This document shows, one piece after another, positions 17,098-25,085 of a DNA stretch of 64,000 bases. The translations under genes were made by a program, and so were the position numbers. The stretch is from contig NZ_NHSF01000045.1 in assembly GCF_016653295.1 (NCBI RefSeq), positions 7,096 to 71,095 on the forward strand, in the 5' to 3' direction. Numbering within the stretch: position 1 is the stretch's first letter; the number at the start of each line of letters is the position of its first letter. This stretch comes from Halochromatium salexigens (GTDB taxonomy: Bacteria; Pseudomonadota; Gammaproteobacteria; Chromatiales; Chromatiaceae). The notes below the pieces were generated by a model that was not told the origin of the DNA, did not search any database, and worked only from the letters and a program-made list of their open reading frames with translations.

Positions 17098-18459
17098 ATG
17101 AGCGATAGCGTCAAGTACCTGCTCGACGAAGAGCACCTGCCGAAGTTCTGGTACAACATCAACGCCGACCTACCCGAGCCGATGGCACCGGTCCTCCACC
17201 CAGGGACGAAACAGCCGATCACGCCCGATGATCTCGCGCCGATCTTCCCGCGCGCCGTGATCGAGCAGGAGATGAGCACCGAGCGCGAGATCGAGATTCC
17301 GCGGCCGGTGCGCGAGGTCTACCGCCAGTGGCGCCCGGCGCCGCTGTTCCGCGCCCGGCGCCTGGAGCAGGCGCTGGATACCCCAGCGCGCATCTACTAC
17401 AAGTACGAGGGCGTCAGCCCCGCCGGCTCGCACAAACCGAACACCGCCATCGCGCAGGCCTTCTACAACAAGGCCGAGGGCGTCAAACGCATCACCACCG
17501 AGACCGGCGCCGGCCAATGGGGCTCGTCGCTGGCACTGGCCGGGACCTTCTTCGACCTCGAGATCCAGGTCTTCATGGTCAAGGTCAGCTTCAACCACAA
17601 GCCGTATCGGCGTGCCTACATGGAAACGCTGGGCGCCGAGTGCATCGCCAGCCCGAGCGAGCGTACCGAATCCGGCCGCGCCATTCTCGCCGAGCATCCG
17701 GACAGCACCGGCAGCCTCGGTATCGCCATCAGCGAGGCGGTCGAACTCGCGGTGCAGCGCGATGACACGCGCTATGCGCTCGGCAGCGTGCTCAACCATG
17801 TGCTGCTGCATCAGACCGTCACCGGCCTGGAGTCGATCGAGCAGATGCAGATGGCCGACGATTATCCCGACCTGGTGATCGGCTGCACCGGCGGCGGCAG
17901 CAACTTCGCCGGCATCGCGTTTCCGTTCCTGTATCAGGCCCTGCGCGATGATCTCAAGACCGAATTCATCGCCGTCGAGCCCTCGGCTTGCCCGACGCTG
18001 ACCAAGGGCCGCTTCGCCTACGATTATGGCGACACCGCGCATCTGACCCCCTTGGTGAAGATGTACACCCTCGGTTCCGGCTTCGTGCCCCCCGGCTTCC
18101 ACGCCGGCGGCCTGCGTTACCACGGCATGGCGCCGCAGATCAGCCATCTGGCCAGGCTCGGGCTGCTCAAGCCGCGCTCCTACCACCAGCTCGAGTGCTT
18201 CGACGCCGGCATCCGCTTCGCCAAGGCCGAGGGCATCCTGCCAGCCCCCGAGGCCAATCATGCCGTGCGCGCGGCGATCCATGAGGCCGAAAAGTGCCGC
18301 GAGTCCGGTGAGTCCAAGGCGATCCTGTTCAATCTCTGCGGCCACGGTCACTTCGATATGCAGGCCTACATGGACTACAAGGAAGGTAAACTCGATGATC
18401 TGAGCTACGACGAAGGCGAGATGGCAATGGCCCTCGCTGGACTGCCGAGCGGCTGCTAG
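17098..18459 (+). CDS. trpB2: TrpB2-type tryptophan synthase beta chain
   Basis: This 453-residue PLP enzyme belongs to the TrpB2 group, longer than TrpB1 (about 400) and with the extra N-terminal segment seen here ([15 protein letters not shown]). The PLP lysine is Lys113 in AGSHKPNTA, the phosphate-binding loop is GCTGGGSNF, and [15 protein letters not shown] is typical for the group. TrpB1-type proteins condense indole with serine together with TrpA. TrpB2 proteins often lack a partner TrpA and may salvage indole or act on other substrates. No trpA, trpF or trpC is nearby, which fits a stand-alone TrpB2. A long minus-strand open frame across it is a shadow. Confidence 0.93.
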   Translation: MSDSVKYLLDEEHLPKFWYNINADLPEPMAPVLHPGTKQPITPDDLAPIFPRAVIEQEMSTEREIEIPRPVREVYRQWRPAPLFRARRLEQALDTPARIYYKYEGVSPAGSHKPNTAIAQAFYNKAEGVKRITTETGAGQWGSSLALAGTFFDLEIQVFMVKVSFNHKPYRRAYMETLGAECIASPSERTESGRAILAEHPDSTGSLGIAISEAVELAVQRDDTRYALGSVLNHVLLHQTVTGLESIEQMQMADDYPDLVIGCTGGGSNFAGIAFPFLYQALRDDLKTEFIAVEPSACPTLTKGRFAYDYGDTAHLTPLVKMYTLGSGFVPPGFHAGGLRYHGMAPQISHLARLGLLKPRSYHQLECFDAGIRFAKAEGILPAPEANHAVRAAIHEAEKCRESGESKAILFNLCGHGHFDMQAYMDYKEGKLDDLSYDEGEMAMALAGLPSGC

Positions 18460-18517
18460 ACAAGCCTTCACAGCGTTGAACGCACGCCCGTTGCGACCCT
18501 CACCAAGGAGATTTGCT

Positions 18518-19684
18518 ATGTTCACACCCTCTGCAAACACCCAGGCGAATCGAAACGGGCCGCCTCGCCGGCCTTTCCTCGCCGGCCTCTGGCCAACCTC
18601 GGGTGCCTGCGCGATCGCGCTCTGTAGCGTGACCCTATTGGCCGATGAAGCCCCTTCCGCGTCGAGCGACCCGGAACCGGTGAGCATCACGGATGCTGAA
18701 CGCTCAGATGAGTTCGATGCAGAGAAAGCCACGCTCGAGGAAGAAAAAGCCACGCTCGAGGCGGACAAGACATCACTCGAGGCGGACAGAGCCTCACTCG
18801 AGGCGGACAGAGCCTCACTCGAGGAGGAAAAGGCCAAGCTCGAGACTCAGCTCGAGCAAGCGCGGGAAGCCACCGATGACACCAAGGATCAGGTCTCATC
18901 CTTGCGGACAAGGCTCGAGGACGTCGAACGCGAGAAGACGGCGTTGCGCACGCAGCTCGATAAACTCGACCGCAAACACGCCGAGCTTCAGGAGCGAGCG
19001 GCACGAGTGGCCCCGCTCGAGCGCCAACTGAACGCCAGCCAAACCGCCGCCGAACGCGCCGAGGCCCACGCCGAGGCGCTGCGCAAGGAGATCGAGCAGC
19101 TCAAACAACAACGCGATAGCGCGGCGCAGGAACACAGCGCGCAACTGACCGCCGCCGAGCTGCGACTGCGCGAGCACAAGGATCGGCTCGGAGGTGTCGA
19201 GGCCCGGATCCAGCACCTGGAGCAGCAGCTCGCCCAGCGTGAGGCCCACATCGAACGACTGCGAACCGCCGATGAGCGCCACACGGAGACAAAACAGCGG
19301 CTCGAGACCCGGCTCGACGAGCTGCGCGCACGCTTGCCGGTCCCGGAAGGCGGCACCATCACCGCAGAACAGGTTCGCGACCAAGCCCAGCAGCAGGCCG
19401 AGACCCTCGAGCGGCTCATACGCGGGGGACAGGGCATCAACAATCCACAACTGCGAGCGCGCATCCGCGCAGCCGAACATGAGCTGCATGACAGTCAGTC
19501 TCTGCTCGCCCGCACGCAGGGCAGCCGAACCGTCTATCGTGTGCGCCCAGGGGATACGATCGGGCGCATCAGCGCGATCGTCTATGGCGACGCCCAGGGG
19601 TGGCAGCGCATCTTCGAGGCCAACCGTCACCTGCTCGATGATCCCGACCAGGTGCTGCCTGGTTTTACCCTGGTCATCCCCTGA
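18518..19684 (+). CDS. Exported coiled-coil protein with C-terminal LysM domain
   Basis: The 388-residue product begins at ATG 18518, seven bases after a strong AAGGAG. An N-terminal hydrophobic stretch (CAIALCSVTLLADEAP, about residues 30-45) after a basic region suggests a signal peptide. Residues about 70-330 are a long coiled coil that starts with near-identical heptads (LEADRAS, LEEEKAK). The last 50 residues are a LysM domain, YRVRPGDTIGRISAIVYGD through LPGFTLVIP, which binds peptidoglycan. The architecture suggests a periplasmic cell-wall-anchored rod, comparable to FimV- or TolA-like proteins, with no enzymatic domain. It sits 58 bases after trpB2 but has its own ribosome site. Confidence 0.75.
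   Translation: MFTPSANTQANRNGPPRRPFLAGLWPTSGACAIALCSVTLLADEAPSASSDPEPVSITDAERSDEFDAEKATLEEEKATLEADKTSLEADRASLEADRASLEEEKAKLETQLEQAREATDDTKDQVSSLRTRLEDVEREKTALRTQLDKLDRKHAELQERAARVAPLERQLNASQTAAERAEAHAEALRKEIEQLKQQRDSAAQEHSAQLTAAELRLREHKDRLGGVEARIQHLEQQLAQREAHIERLRTADERHTETKQRLETRLDELRARLPVPEGGTITAEQVRDQAQQQAETLERLIRGGQGINNPQLRARIRAAEHELHDSQSLLARTQGSRTVYRVRPGDTIGRISAIVYGDAQGWQRIFEANRHLLDDPDQVLPGFTLVIP
18727..18844 (+). repeat. 21-base tandem repeats encoding coiled-coil heptads
   Basis: Five to six imperfect copies of a 21-base unit built on CTCGAGGCGGACAGAGCCTC encode the heptad LEADRAS and variants (LEEEKAT, LEADKTS). Two neighbouring copies are identical, so unit number could vary between strains by slippage, changing rod length by seven residues per step. 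Confidence 0.8.
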
Positions 19685-19723
19685 CGACATGCGCTCGCGC
19701 GCGCACCCAAGACGCCTGTGTCC

Positions 19724-20077
19724 ATGTCCCTCGCTCCCAGCGCCCTGTTTGGCGCCCTTGCCCATGACACGCGATTGCGAACCCTGGTGCTGTTGGCCCA
19801 GCATGGTGAACTCTGTGTGTGCGAACTCACCGAGGCGATCGGCGTGAGTCAGCCACATCTCTCTCGCCACCTGGCGCAACTGCGCGAGCAGGGATTGGTG
19901 AGGGATCGACGCGCCAGCACCTGGATCTATTACCGCATCAATCCGGCGTTGCCCGACTGGGCCAAGGCGGTGCTGCGCGAGACCGAACGCGGTCTGCGCA
20001 GCGCGCCTCCTTTCATCGACGACGCTCACAGATTAAGTGCCATGCCCAACCGCCCCGACGCCCCGCGCTGCGCCTAG
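19724..20077 (+). CDS. arsR: ArsR/SmtB family arsenic-responsive repressor
   Basis: This 117-residue winged-helix repressor dissociates from DNA on binding As(III). The metal motif ELCVCEL gives Cys31 and Cys33 at the start of the recognition region, matching the classic ArsR ELCVCDL site. The helix-turn-helix reads AIGVSQPHLSRHLAQLREQGLV and the wing RRASTWIYYRI. A further cysteine lies at the extreme C-terminus (RCA). A GTG at 19718 is an alternative start two codons upstream. It precedes the GAPDH/ArsJ genes by 124 bases, and an AT-rich palindrome in that gap is its likely operator. Confidence 0.92.
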   Translation: MSLAPSALFGALAHDTRLRTLVLLAQHGELCVCELTEAIGVSQPHLSRHLAQLREQGLVRDRRASTWIYYRINPALPDWAKAVLRETERGLRSAPPFIDDAHRLSAMPNRPDAPRCA

Positions 20078-20144
20078 CAGGCTCCCAAGCCGAGTCTGTT
20101 GTCCTGGCGTCAATCAGCGGTCATCCTTTCGTAAACATCTGGTA

Positions 20145-20165
20145 ATCCATATATGTTGAACTAGC
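20145..20165. promoter_or_regulatory. Putative ArsR operator before the GAPDH gene
   Basis: The arsR-GAPDH gap contains the AT-rich palindrome CATATATG at about 20148-20155, flanked by AATC and TTGA. ArsR-family operators are short AT-rich inverted repeats, and a related palindrome stands before the permease at 23271. This is inference from position and composition. Confidence 0.4.
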
Positions 20166-20201
20166 CTTCGCATCACAGACCACGACCCTCGGAGGGGCCC
20201 C

Positions 20202-21245
20202 TTGAGCATCCGCATCGGCATCAACGGCTTTGGTCGCATGGGCAGGCTCGCCCTGCGCGCCGCCATGAATCGCGCAGCCGGTCCAGGCACTGGCTCGGAC
20301 CTGACCTTCACCCGCATCAACGAGATCGCCTGCGACGCCGCAGGCTCGGCCCACTTGCTGCAGTTCGACTCGGTGCACGGGCGCTGGGACCACGCCTGCA
20401 ACGGCACGACGGCGAGCACTGGTGGCACGGGCGAGCAGCTTGTCATCGACGAGCAAACGCTCGCCTACAGCCAGCACAAGACCATCGCCGAGGGCGACTG
20501 GTCCGACTGCGACATCGTCTTCGAGGCCACCGGCAAGCACCACAAACAGCCCGAACGGCTCGCCGGCTACTTCGACCAGGGCGTCAAGACCGTGATCGTC
20601 GCCGCGCCGACCCAAGGCGCGCTCGACATCGTCTACGGTGTCAATCACGACCGCTATGATCCGGCCGAGCATCGCCTGCTCACCGCCGCCTCCTGCACCA
20701 CCAACTGCCTGGCGCCGGTGGTCAAGGTCATGCACGAGCAGGTCGGCATCGATCACGGCTGCATGACCACCATCCACAACATCACCAATACCCAGCGCAT
20801 CGTCGACCTCGGCCACAAAGACCTGCGCCGTGCCCGCGCCTGCGGCGAATCGCTGATCCCGACCACCACCGGCAGCGCCAAAGCGATCACCAAGATCTTC
20901 CCCGAGCTGACCGGCAAGCTCAACGGTCACGCCGTGCGCGTGCCGCTGCTCAACGCCTCGCTCACCGATTTCGTCTTCGAGGCCGCGCGCAAGGTCACCG
21001 CCGAGGAGATCAACGCCCTGCTCAAGACCGCCGCCGAGGGCGAGCTGGCCGGCATCCTCGGCTATGAAGAGCGCCCACTCGTCTCGGTCGATTACCTCAA
21101 CGACCCGCGCTCCTCGATCATCGACGCCCTCTCGACCATGGTCATCGACGACACCCAGGTGAAGCTCTACGCCTGGTACGACAACGAATGGGGCTATGTG
21201 AATCGGATGATCGACATCGCCGAGATGGTCGCCGACGCGCTCTAG
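20202..21245 (+). CDS. gapdh: Glyceraldehyde-3-phosphate dehydrogenase of the ArsJ arsenate-resistance pair
   Basis: This 347-residue type I GAPDH starts at TTG (20202) with GGAGGGG five bases upstream. The NAD-binding start [14 protein letters not shown] and the catalytic cysteine (about Cys165, in [11 protein letters not shown]) are intact, as are [14 protein letters not shown] and [12 protein letters not shown]. In the known ArsJ system, a dedicated GAPDH uses arsenate in place of phosphate to form 1-arseno-3-phosphoglycerate, which ArsJ expels. The assignment to arsenate detoxification rather than glycolysis rests on its place between arsR and arsJ. The gap to arsJ is 13 bases, so the two are surely co-transcribed. 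Confidence 0.93.
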   Translation: MSIRIGINGFGRMGRLALRAAMNRAAGPGTGSDLTFTRINEIACDAAGSAHLLQFDSVHGRWDHACNGTTASTGGTGEQLVIDEQTLAYSQHKTIAEGDWSDCDIVFEATGKHHKQPERLAGYFDQGVKTVIVAAPTQGALDIVYGVNHDRYDPAEHRLLTAASCTTNCLAPVVKVMHEQVGIDHGCMTTIHNITNTQRIVDLGHKDLRRARACGESLIPTTTGSAKAITKIFPELTGKLNGHAVRVPLLNASLTDFVFEAARKVTAEEINALLKTAAEGELAGILGYEERPLVSVDYLNDPRSSIIDALSTMVIDDTQVKLYAWYDNEWGYVNRMIDIAEMVADAL

Positions 21246-21258
21246 CGGCCGCACGCGC

Positions 21259-23145
21259 ATGGACAAGAACACCCGCAACTATCTGACGGTCACCGCCGGC
21301 TACTGGGCCTTCACCATCACCGATGGCGCCATCCGCATGCTCGTGGTGCTCTACTTCCACCAGCTCGGCTACTCGCCGTTCGAGGTGGCGATGCTGTTCC
21401 TCTTCTACGAGGTCTTCGGCGTCATCACCAACCTGGTCGGCGGCTGGCTCGGTGCGCGCATCGGGCTCAATCTCACCATGCACATCGGCATGGGCCTGCA
21501 GGTGTTCGCGCTGATGATGCTCACCGTGCCGGATGCCTGGCTCGGCGTCGTCTATGTGATGGCCGCCCAGGCGCTGTCCGGCATCGCCAAGGATTTGAAC
21601 AAGATGTCGGCCAAGGCCACGGTCAAGACCCTGACCGGTGACGGTGCGGCCGGCGAGTCGAAGCTGTTCAAGTACGTCGCCGTGCTCACTGGCTCCAAGA
21701 ATGCGCTCAAGGGCGCCGGGTTCTTCGTCGGCGCCGCGCTGCTGCAGGCGTTCGGCTTCCGCAACGCACTCTTCATCCTCGCTGGCGCGCTGTTCCTGGT
21801 GATGGTCATCACCATCGCTCTGCTGCCCTCCGGGGTCGGCAAGCTCAAGGAGAAAGCCAAGTTCACCCAGGTGTTCTCCAATACCCCGGCGATCAACTGG
21901 CTCTCGGGGGCGCGCTTCTTCCTGTTCGGTGCCCGCGATATCTGGTTCGTGGTCGCGCTGCCGGTCTTCCTCTACGACGTACTCGGCTGGGAGTACACCG
22001 CTGTCGGCGCCTTCCTCGCGCTCTGGGTCATCGGCTACGGCGTCGTCCAGGCGGGCGCCCCGGCCCTGATCCGCTCGAACACGCATGGACAGGGCCCCGG
22101 CGGGCGCACGGCCCTGCTCGGTGCGCTGGTGCTAGCGCTGATCCCGGCCGGCATCGCGCTGGGCATGACACAGGGGCCAGGGCTCGCGCCGGCATTGGTG
22201 ACGACGCTGACCGATGTCACCGGCGCGGACTTCGGCTGGCTCGCGGCGGCCACGCCGGCCGAGATTCAGGGCGCTGTGTTGATCGGCGGACTGATGCTGT
22301 TCGGCATCGTCTTCGCCATCAACTCCGCCGTGCACTCCTACCTGATCCTGGCCTATGCCGATGCCGACAAGGTCGCGCTCAACGTTGGCTTCTATTACAT
22401 GGCCAATGCCGGTGGTCGGCTCGCCGGCACCGTGCTCTCGGGCCTGATCTACCAGACCCAGGGGCTCGCGGGCTGCCTCTGGTGGTCGACCGGCTTCGTG
22501 CTCGCCGCCGCCCTGCTCTCGCTCTGGCTGCCGCGCGGTTCCCAAGCTGCGCAGGCAGCCGCCCGTCCAGCGGCACTGCCGCACCAACCCAACCTGGTCG
22601 ACGCCGATGGCGTCGTCGAGCCGACGCGGCTGGCTGAACTCTATGCGCCGATCTCCGGTCGGGTTCAGGGCTGCTCGGCGCGTGAGGGCGACGCGGTCAG
22701 CGCCGGACAGGTCCTGCTGCGCATCGTGCCGACCCAGGCCGACACCGCCGAGCACAGCATCCAGGCGCCTTGGGATGGCTCGATCGCGCGCGCGCATGCC
22801 CGCGTCGAAGGACGCGAGGTCGCGGCGCGGACGCTATTGTTCGAACTCTTCGATCCGAACAGCCTGGTGCTGCGCTTCTCCGTCGACGGATCGCAGGCAC
22901 AGGCCCTAGTCCTCGGCCAAAGGCTGCAGGCCCGCTTCGACGGCGTCTCGGGTAGCCCCCTCGAACTCAGGCTGACGCGCGCCTGGCCGGCCCTCGACCC
23001 GGAGACGGGTCGGCGCGTGTTCGAGGCAGGCCTTCCCGCGCAGACTGACGTTGCCATCGGCATGGTGGCTCGGGTGCGCGCTGAGCCCGCCATCGTCGGG
23101 CAACTGGCCGCTTCGACACCGCTCATGGAAGCCATGTCTACCTAG
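21259..23145 (+). CDS. arsJ: ArsJ organoarsenical MFS exporter fused to a periplasmic-adaptor-like domain
   Basis: Residues 1-425 are ArsJ, a major-facilitator exporter of 1-arseno-3-phosphoglycerate (motifs NYLTVTAGYWAFTITDGA, GIAKDLNKMSAKA, KNALKGAGFFVG, FFLFGARDIWFVV, FYYMANAGGRLAGT). ArsJ proteins are normally about 400-420 residues. This one continues without a stop to 628. After an Ala-rich linker (about 428-445), residues 455-620 resemble the barrel-sandwich and beta-barrel parts of HlyD/RND membrane-fusion proteins: LYAPISGRVQGC, REGDAVSAGQVLLRI, IQAPWDGSI, then FDPNSLVLRFSVDG and IGMVARVRAEP. The alpha-hairpin of true adaptors is absent. A typical 12-helix exporter has its C-terminus in the cytoplasm, where an adaptor would be unexpected. 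ArsJ identity is firm and the fused domain is by motif resemblance. Confidence 0.88.
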   Translation: MDKNTRNYLTVTAGYWAFTITDGAIRMLVVLYFHQLGYSPFEVAMLFLFYEVFGVITNLVGGWLGARIGLNLTMHIGMGLQVFALMMLTVPDAWLGVVYVMAAQALSGIAKDLNKMSAKATVKTLTGDGAAGESKLFKYVAVLTGSKNALKGAGFFVGAALLQAFGFRNALFILAGALFLVMVITIALLPSGVGKLKEKAKFTQVFSNTPAINWLSGARFFLFGARDIWFVVALPVFLYDVLGWEYTAVGAFLALWVIGYGVVQAGAPALIRSNTHGQGPGGRTALLGALVLALIPAGIALGMTQGPGLAPALVTTLTDVTGADFGWLAAATPAEIQGAVLIGGLMLFGIVFAINSAVHSYLILAYADADKVALNVGFYYMANAGGRLAGTVLSGLIYQTQGLAGCLWWSTGFVLAAALLSLWLPRGSQAAQAAARPAALPHQPNLVDADGVVEPTRLAELYAPISGRVQGCSAREGDAVSAGQVLLRIVPTQADTAEHSIQAPWDGSIARAHARVEGREVAARTLLFELFDPNSLVLRFSVDGSQAQALVLGQRLQARFDGVSGSPLELRLTRAWPALDPETGRRVFEAGLPAQTDVAIGMVARVRAEPAIVGQLAASTPLMEAMST

Positions 23146-23180
23146 GCCTGGGGGCGTTTGAAAGAGAGTCCGACTCAAGC

Positions 23181-23196
23181 ATATGGAATTCCATAT
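23181..23196. promoter_or_regulatory. 16-base perfect palindrome before the permease, candidate ArsR operator
   Basis: ATATGGAATTCCATAT reads identically on both strands and lies in the 125-base gap between arsJ and the permease, about 75 bases before the latter's start. Its position and AT-rich dyad fit an operator for the ArsR encoded at 19724, giving coordinated control of the second transcription unit. Binding is not shown. Confidence 0.5.
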
Positions 23197-23270
23197 CTGT
23201 TAGTCTTGGCGTCAGATGTCATGTCGCCACGCATTGTGGTAGGCGACACCACCCTTTCTGGAACCCCTCC

Positions 23271-24233
23271 ATGCCTGATCCCTTCGCTTGGCTCGGCGAC
23301 CTGATCGCCTATTCGCTCATCGGCCTGAGACCCGATTCCGCCGCCGGTACGGCGCTACAGTTCTTCGTCATGGACGTGGCGAAGATCTTCGCGCTCTTGG
23401 TCATCATCATCTATCTCATGGGCCTGCTGCGCGCGTTGGTCTCGCCGGAGCGGGTACGCGAGTTCGTGCGCGGGCGGCCGGACTGGCAGGCGCGCGGCAT
23501 GGCTGTCGGTCTGGGGGCGATGACGCCGTTCTGCTCCTGCTCCTCGGTGCCGCTGTTCATCGGCTTCGTCGAGGCCGGCATCCCGCTTGGGGTGACCTTC
23601 TCGTTCCTGATCGCCTCGCCGATGATCAATGAGGTAGCGGCGGTGCTGCTGATCGGCATCCTCGGCTGGAAGCTGGCGCTGCTCTACATCGCCGCCGGGC
23701 TGATCGTCGCCTGGTTCGGCGGCATCATCATGCAGGGCTTCAAGCCCGAGCGCTGGGTCGAGGACTACGTCTGGAAGATCCACATGGGCGATGCCGCGGC
23801 TCAGCGCCCGGATACCAGCCTGCGGGGTCGGCATCGCTTCGCCGTCGCCGAGGTGCGTGAGATCCTGCGCCGGATCTGGATGTGGGTGTTCATCGGCATC
23901 GGCGTCGGCGCCCTCTTCCACGGCTTCGTGCCGGAGCAATGGGTGGTCGAGAACCTGGGTGATGGTCAGTGGCTGGCGGTGCCCGGTGCGGTGCTAGTCG
24001 GCATCCCGCTGTATTCCAACGCGACTGGCGTGATTCCAGTGGCCGAGGCCATGCTCGGCAAAGGTGTCGCGGTCGGTACCGTGCTGGCGTTGATGATGAG
24101 CATCGCCGCGCTCTCGGTGCCGGAGATGCTGATCCTGCGCAAGGTCATCCGTTGGCATGCGCTAGCGCTGTTCGCCGGCGTGCTCGGGGTGTCCTTCGTA
24201 ATGGTCGGTTGGACCTTCAATGTGATCACTTAA
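23271..24233 (+). CDS. ArsP-like permease (UPF0718/DUF318 family)
   Basis: The 320-residue integral membrane protein has about eight hydrophobic segments in two similar halves and the family signature TPFCSCSSVPLFIGF with Cys88 and Cys90. ArsP and related permeases export trivalent organoarsenicals, and others of the family occur with thioredoxin-like partners and unknown cargo. The second-half motif GIPLYSNATGVIPVAEAML mirrors the first. Its place just after arsJ, behind its own palindrome, supports an arsenic-related role. The paired small CxxC protein at 24677 fits the common permease plus thioredoxin arrangement. The substrate is inferred. Confidence 0.82.
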   Translation: MPDPFAWLGDLIAYSLIGLRPDSAAGTALQFFVMDVAKIFALLVIIIYLMGLLRALVSPERVREFVRGRPDWQARGMAVGLGAMTPFCSCSSVPLFIGFVEAGIPLGVTFSFLIASPMINEVAAVLLIGILGWKLALLYIAAGLIVAWFGGIIMQGFKPERWVEDYVWKIHMGDAAAQRPDTSLRGRHRFAVAEVREILRRIWMWVFIGIGVGALFHGFVPEQWVVENLGDGQWLAVPGAVLVGIPLYSNATGVIPVAEAMLGKGVAVGTVLALMMSIAALSVPEMLILRKVIRWHALALFAGVLGVSFVMVGWTFNVIT

Positions 24234-24270
24234 GATCCTGAATCCTAGGCATCAGTGTGTGGTCACCTGA

Positions 24271-24516
24271 ATGCCGCAGTTCTTCGTTATGATGGATCAA
24301 GTAAATGCCGCCGAGGCCGAGGAGATCCGCGGTAACGCGGATGCCGAGGCGACGCGCATTTATGGTGTCGCCTTCAATGCCGACCCCGAGTTCTTCTCCT
24401 TCTTCCGCACCCTGGAGAGCTACCAGGCCCTCGGCGCCAACAGCACCTTGATGCTGCGAGCAGACTCCGACTTCTTCCGCTATTTGGAGCAGTCCCAGGG
24501 GCTGGAGCCGGAATAA
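24271..24516 (+). pseudogene. HflC C-terminal remnant
   Basis: The 81-codon frame resembles only the end of HflC (band-7/prohibitin family), the membrane partner of HflK that modulates FtsH. The region EEIRGNADAEATRIYGVAFN, the segment DPEFFSFFRTLESYQ and the end DSDFFRYLEQ match the HflC tail. The membrane anchor and SPFH domain are missing. It lies between the permease and the thioredoxin-like gene, where it interrupts an otherwise sensible pair. It could be translated from ATG 24271 but would lack all the functional parts of HflC. No hflK is in the window. Confidence 0.6.
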
Positions 24517-24676
24517 CCCGAATGACGACGGTTCATTCACCGACGCCGCCGCCGATGCCGCACCCTCTCGGGTGAGACAATCCAATAGAACGGAACGCCG
24601 GCACGCTGCAGACGCAGGAAGTGTGTGACCGTATCCTTACGCTCGTGTCCCAACCCGCCAACGAGGTAAACCCATC

Positions 24677-24922
24677 ATGAAACAGATTAAAGTCCTGGGC
24701 TCCGGCTGCCGCAATTGCGAGATCACCGCCAAGGTCATCAACCAAGCTGCGGCGGAGGCCGGTGTCGAGATCGAGCTGGAGAAGGTCACCGATATCGCCG
24801 CGATCATGGGCTATGGTGTGATATCCACGCCTGGCGTCGTCGTCGATGGCGTCGTCGTGCACTCCGGTGGGGTGCCGGGGCCAGCTCAGGCGCGTGACTG
24901 GGTCCGCGAAAGCCCCGGCTAA
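24677..24922 (+). CDS. Small thioredoxin-like protein (thioredoxin_3 family)
   Basis: This is an 81-residue thioredoxin-fold protein with the active-site CxxC at Cys11-Cys14 (LGSGCRNCE) and the cis-proline loop in GVISTPGVVVDG. The family, sometimes named redox-active disulfide protein 2, is often encoded beside ArsP-like/UPF0718 permeases and in arsenic islands. It probably shuttles thiol electrons or hands a thiol-bound cargo to the permease, but the mechanism is not established. It is complete and cytoplasmic. The 160 bases before it contain no other gene. Confidence 0.85.
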   Translation: MKQIKVLGSGCRNCEITAKVINQAAAEAGVEIELEKVTDIAAIMGYGVISTPGVVVDGVVVHSGGVPGPAQARDWVRESPG

Positions 24923-25085
24923 TCGAGCGCTCGCGCCCTGCCAGAGGCGCCTGACAGGCGAGAATCGCGACGCGTATCATGCTCAACATGGAGCCCGCTG
25001 GTTCGAGCCCCATCAGCAGGCTGGAAGGCGCAGGTTGGCATCGCTCACCCCACGCGGGGCCCTCAGCATACGGAGACAACCGTCG

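Noticed and set aside
17170-18837. 555-codon minus-strand frame over trpB2
   Set aside because: Antisense shadow of a high-GC gene; no family resemblance, low-complexity Ser/Ala/Leu start.
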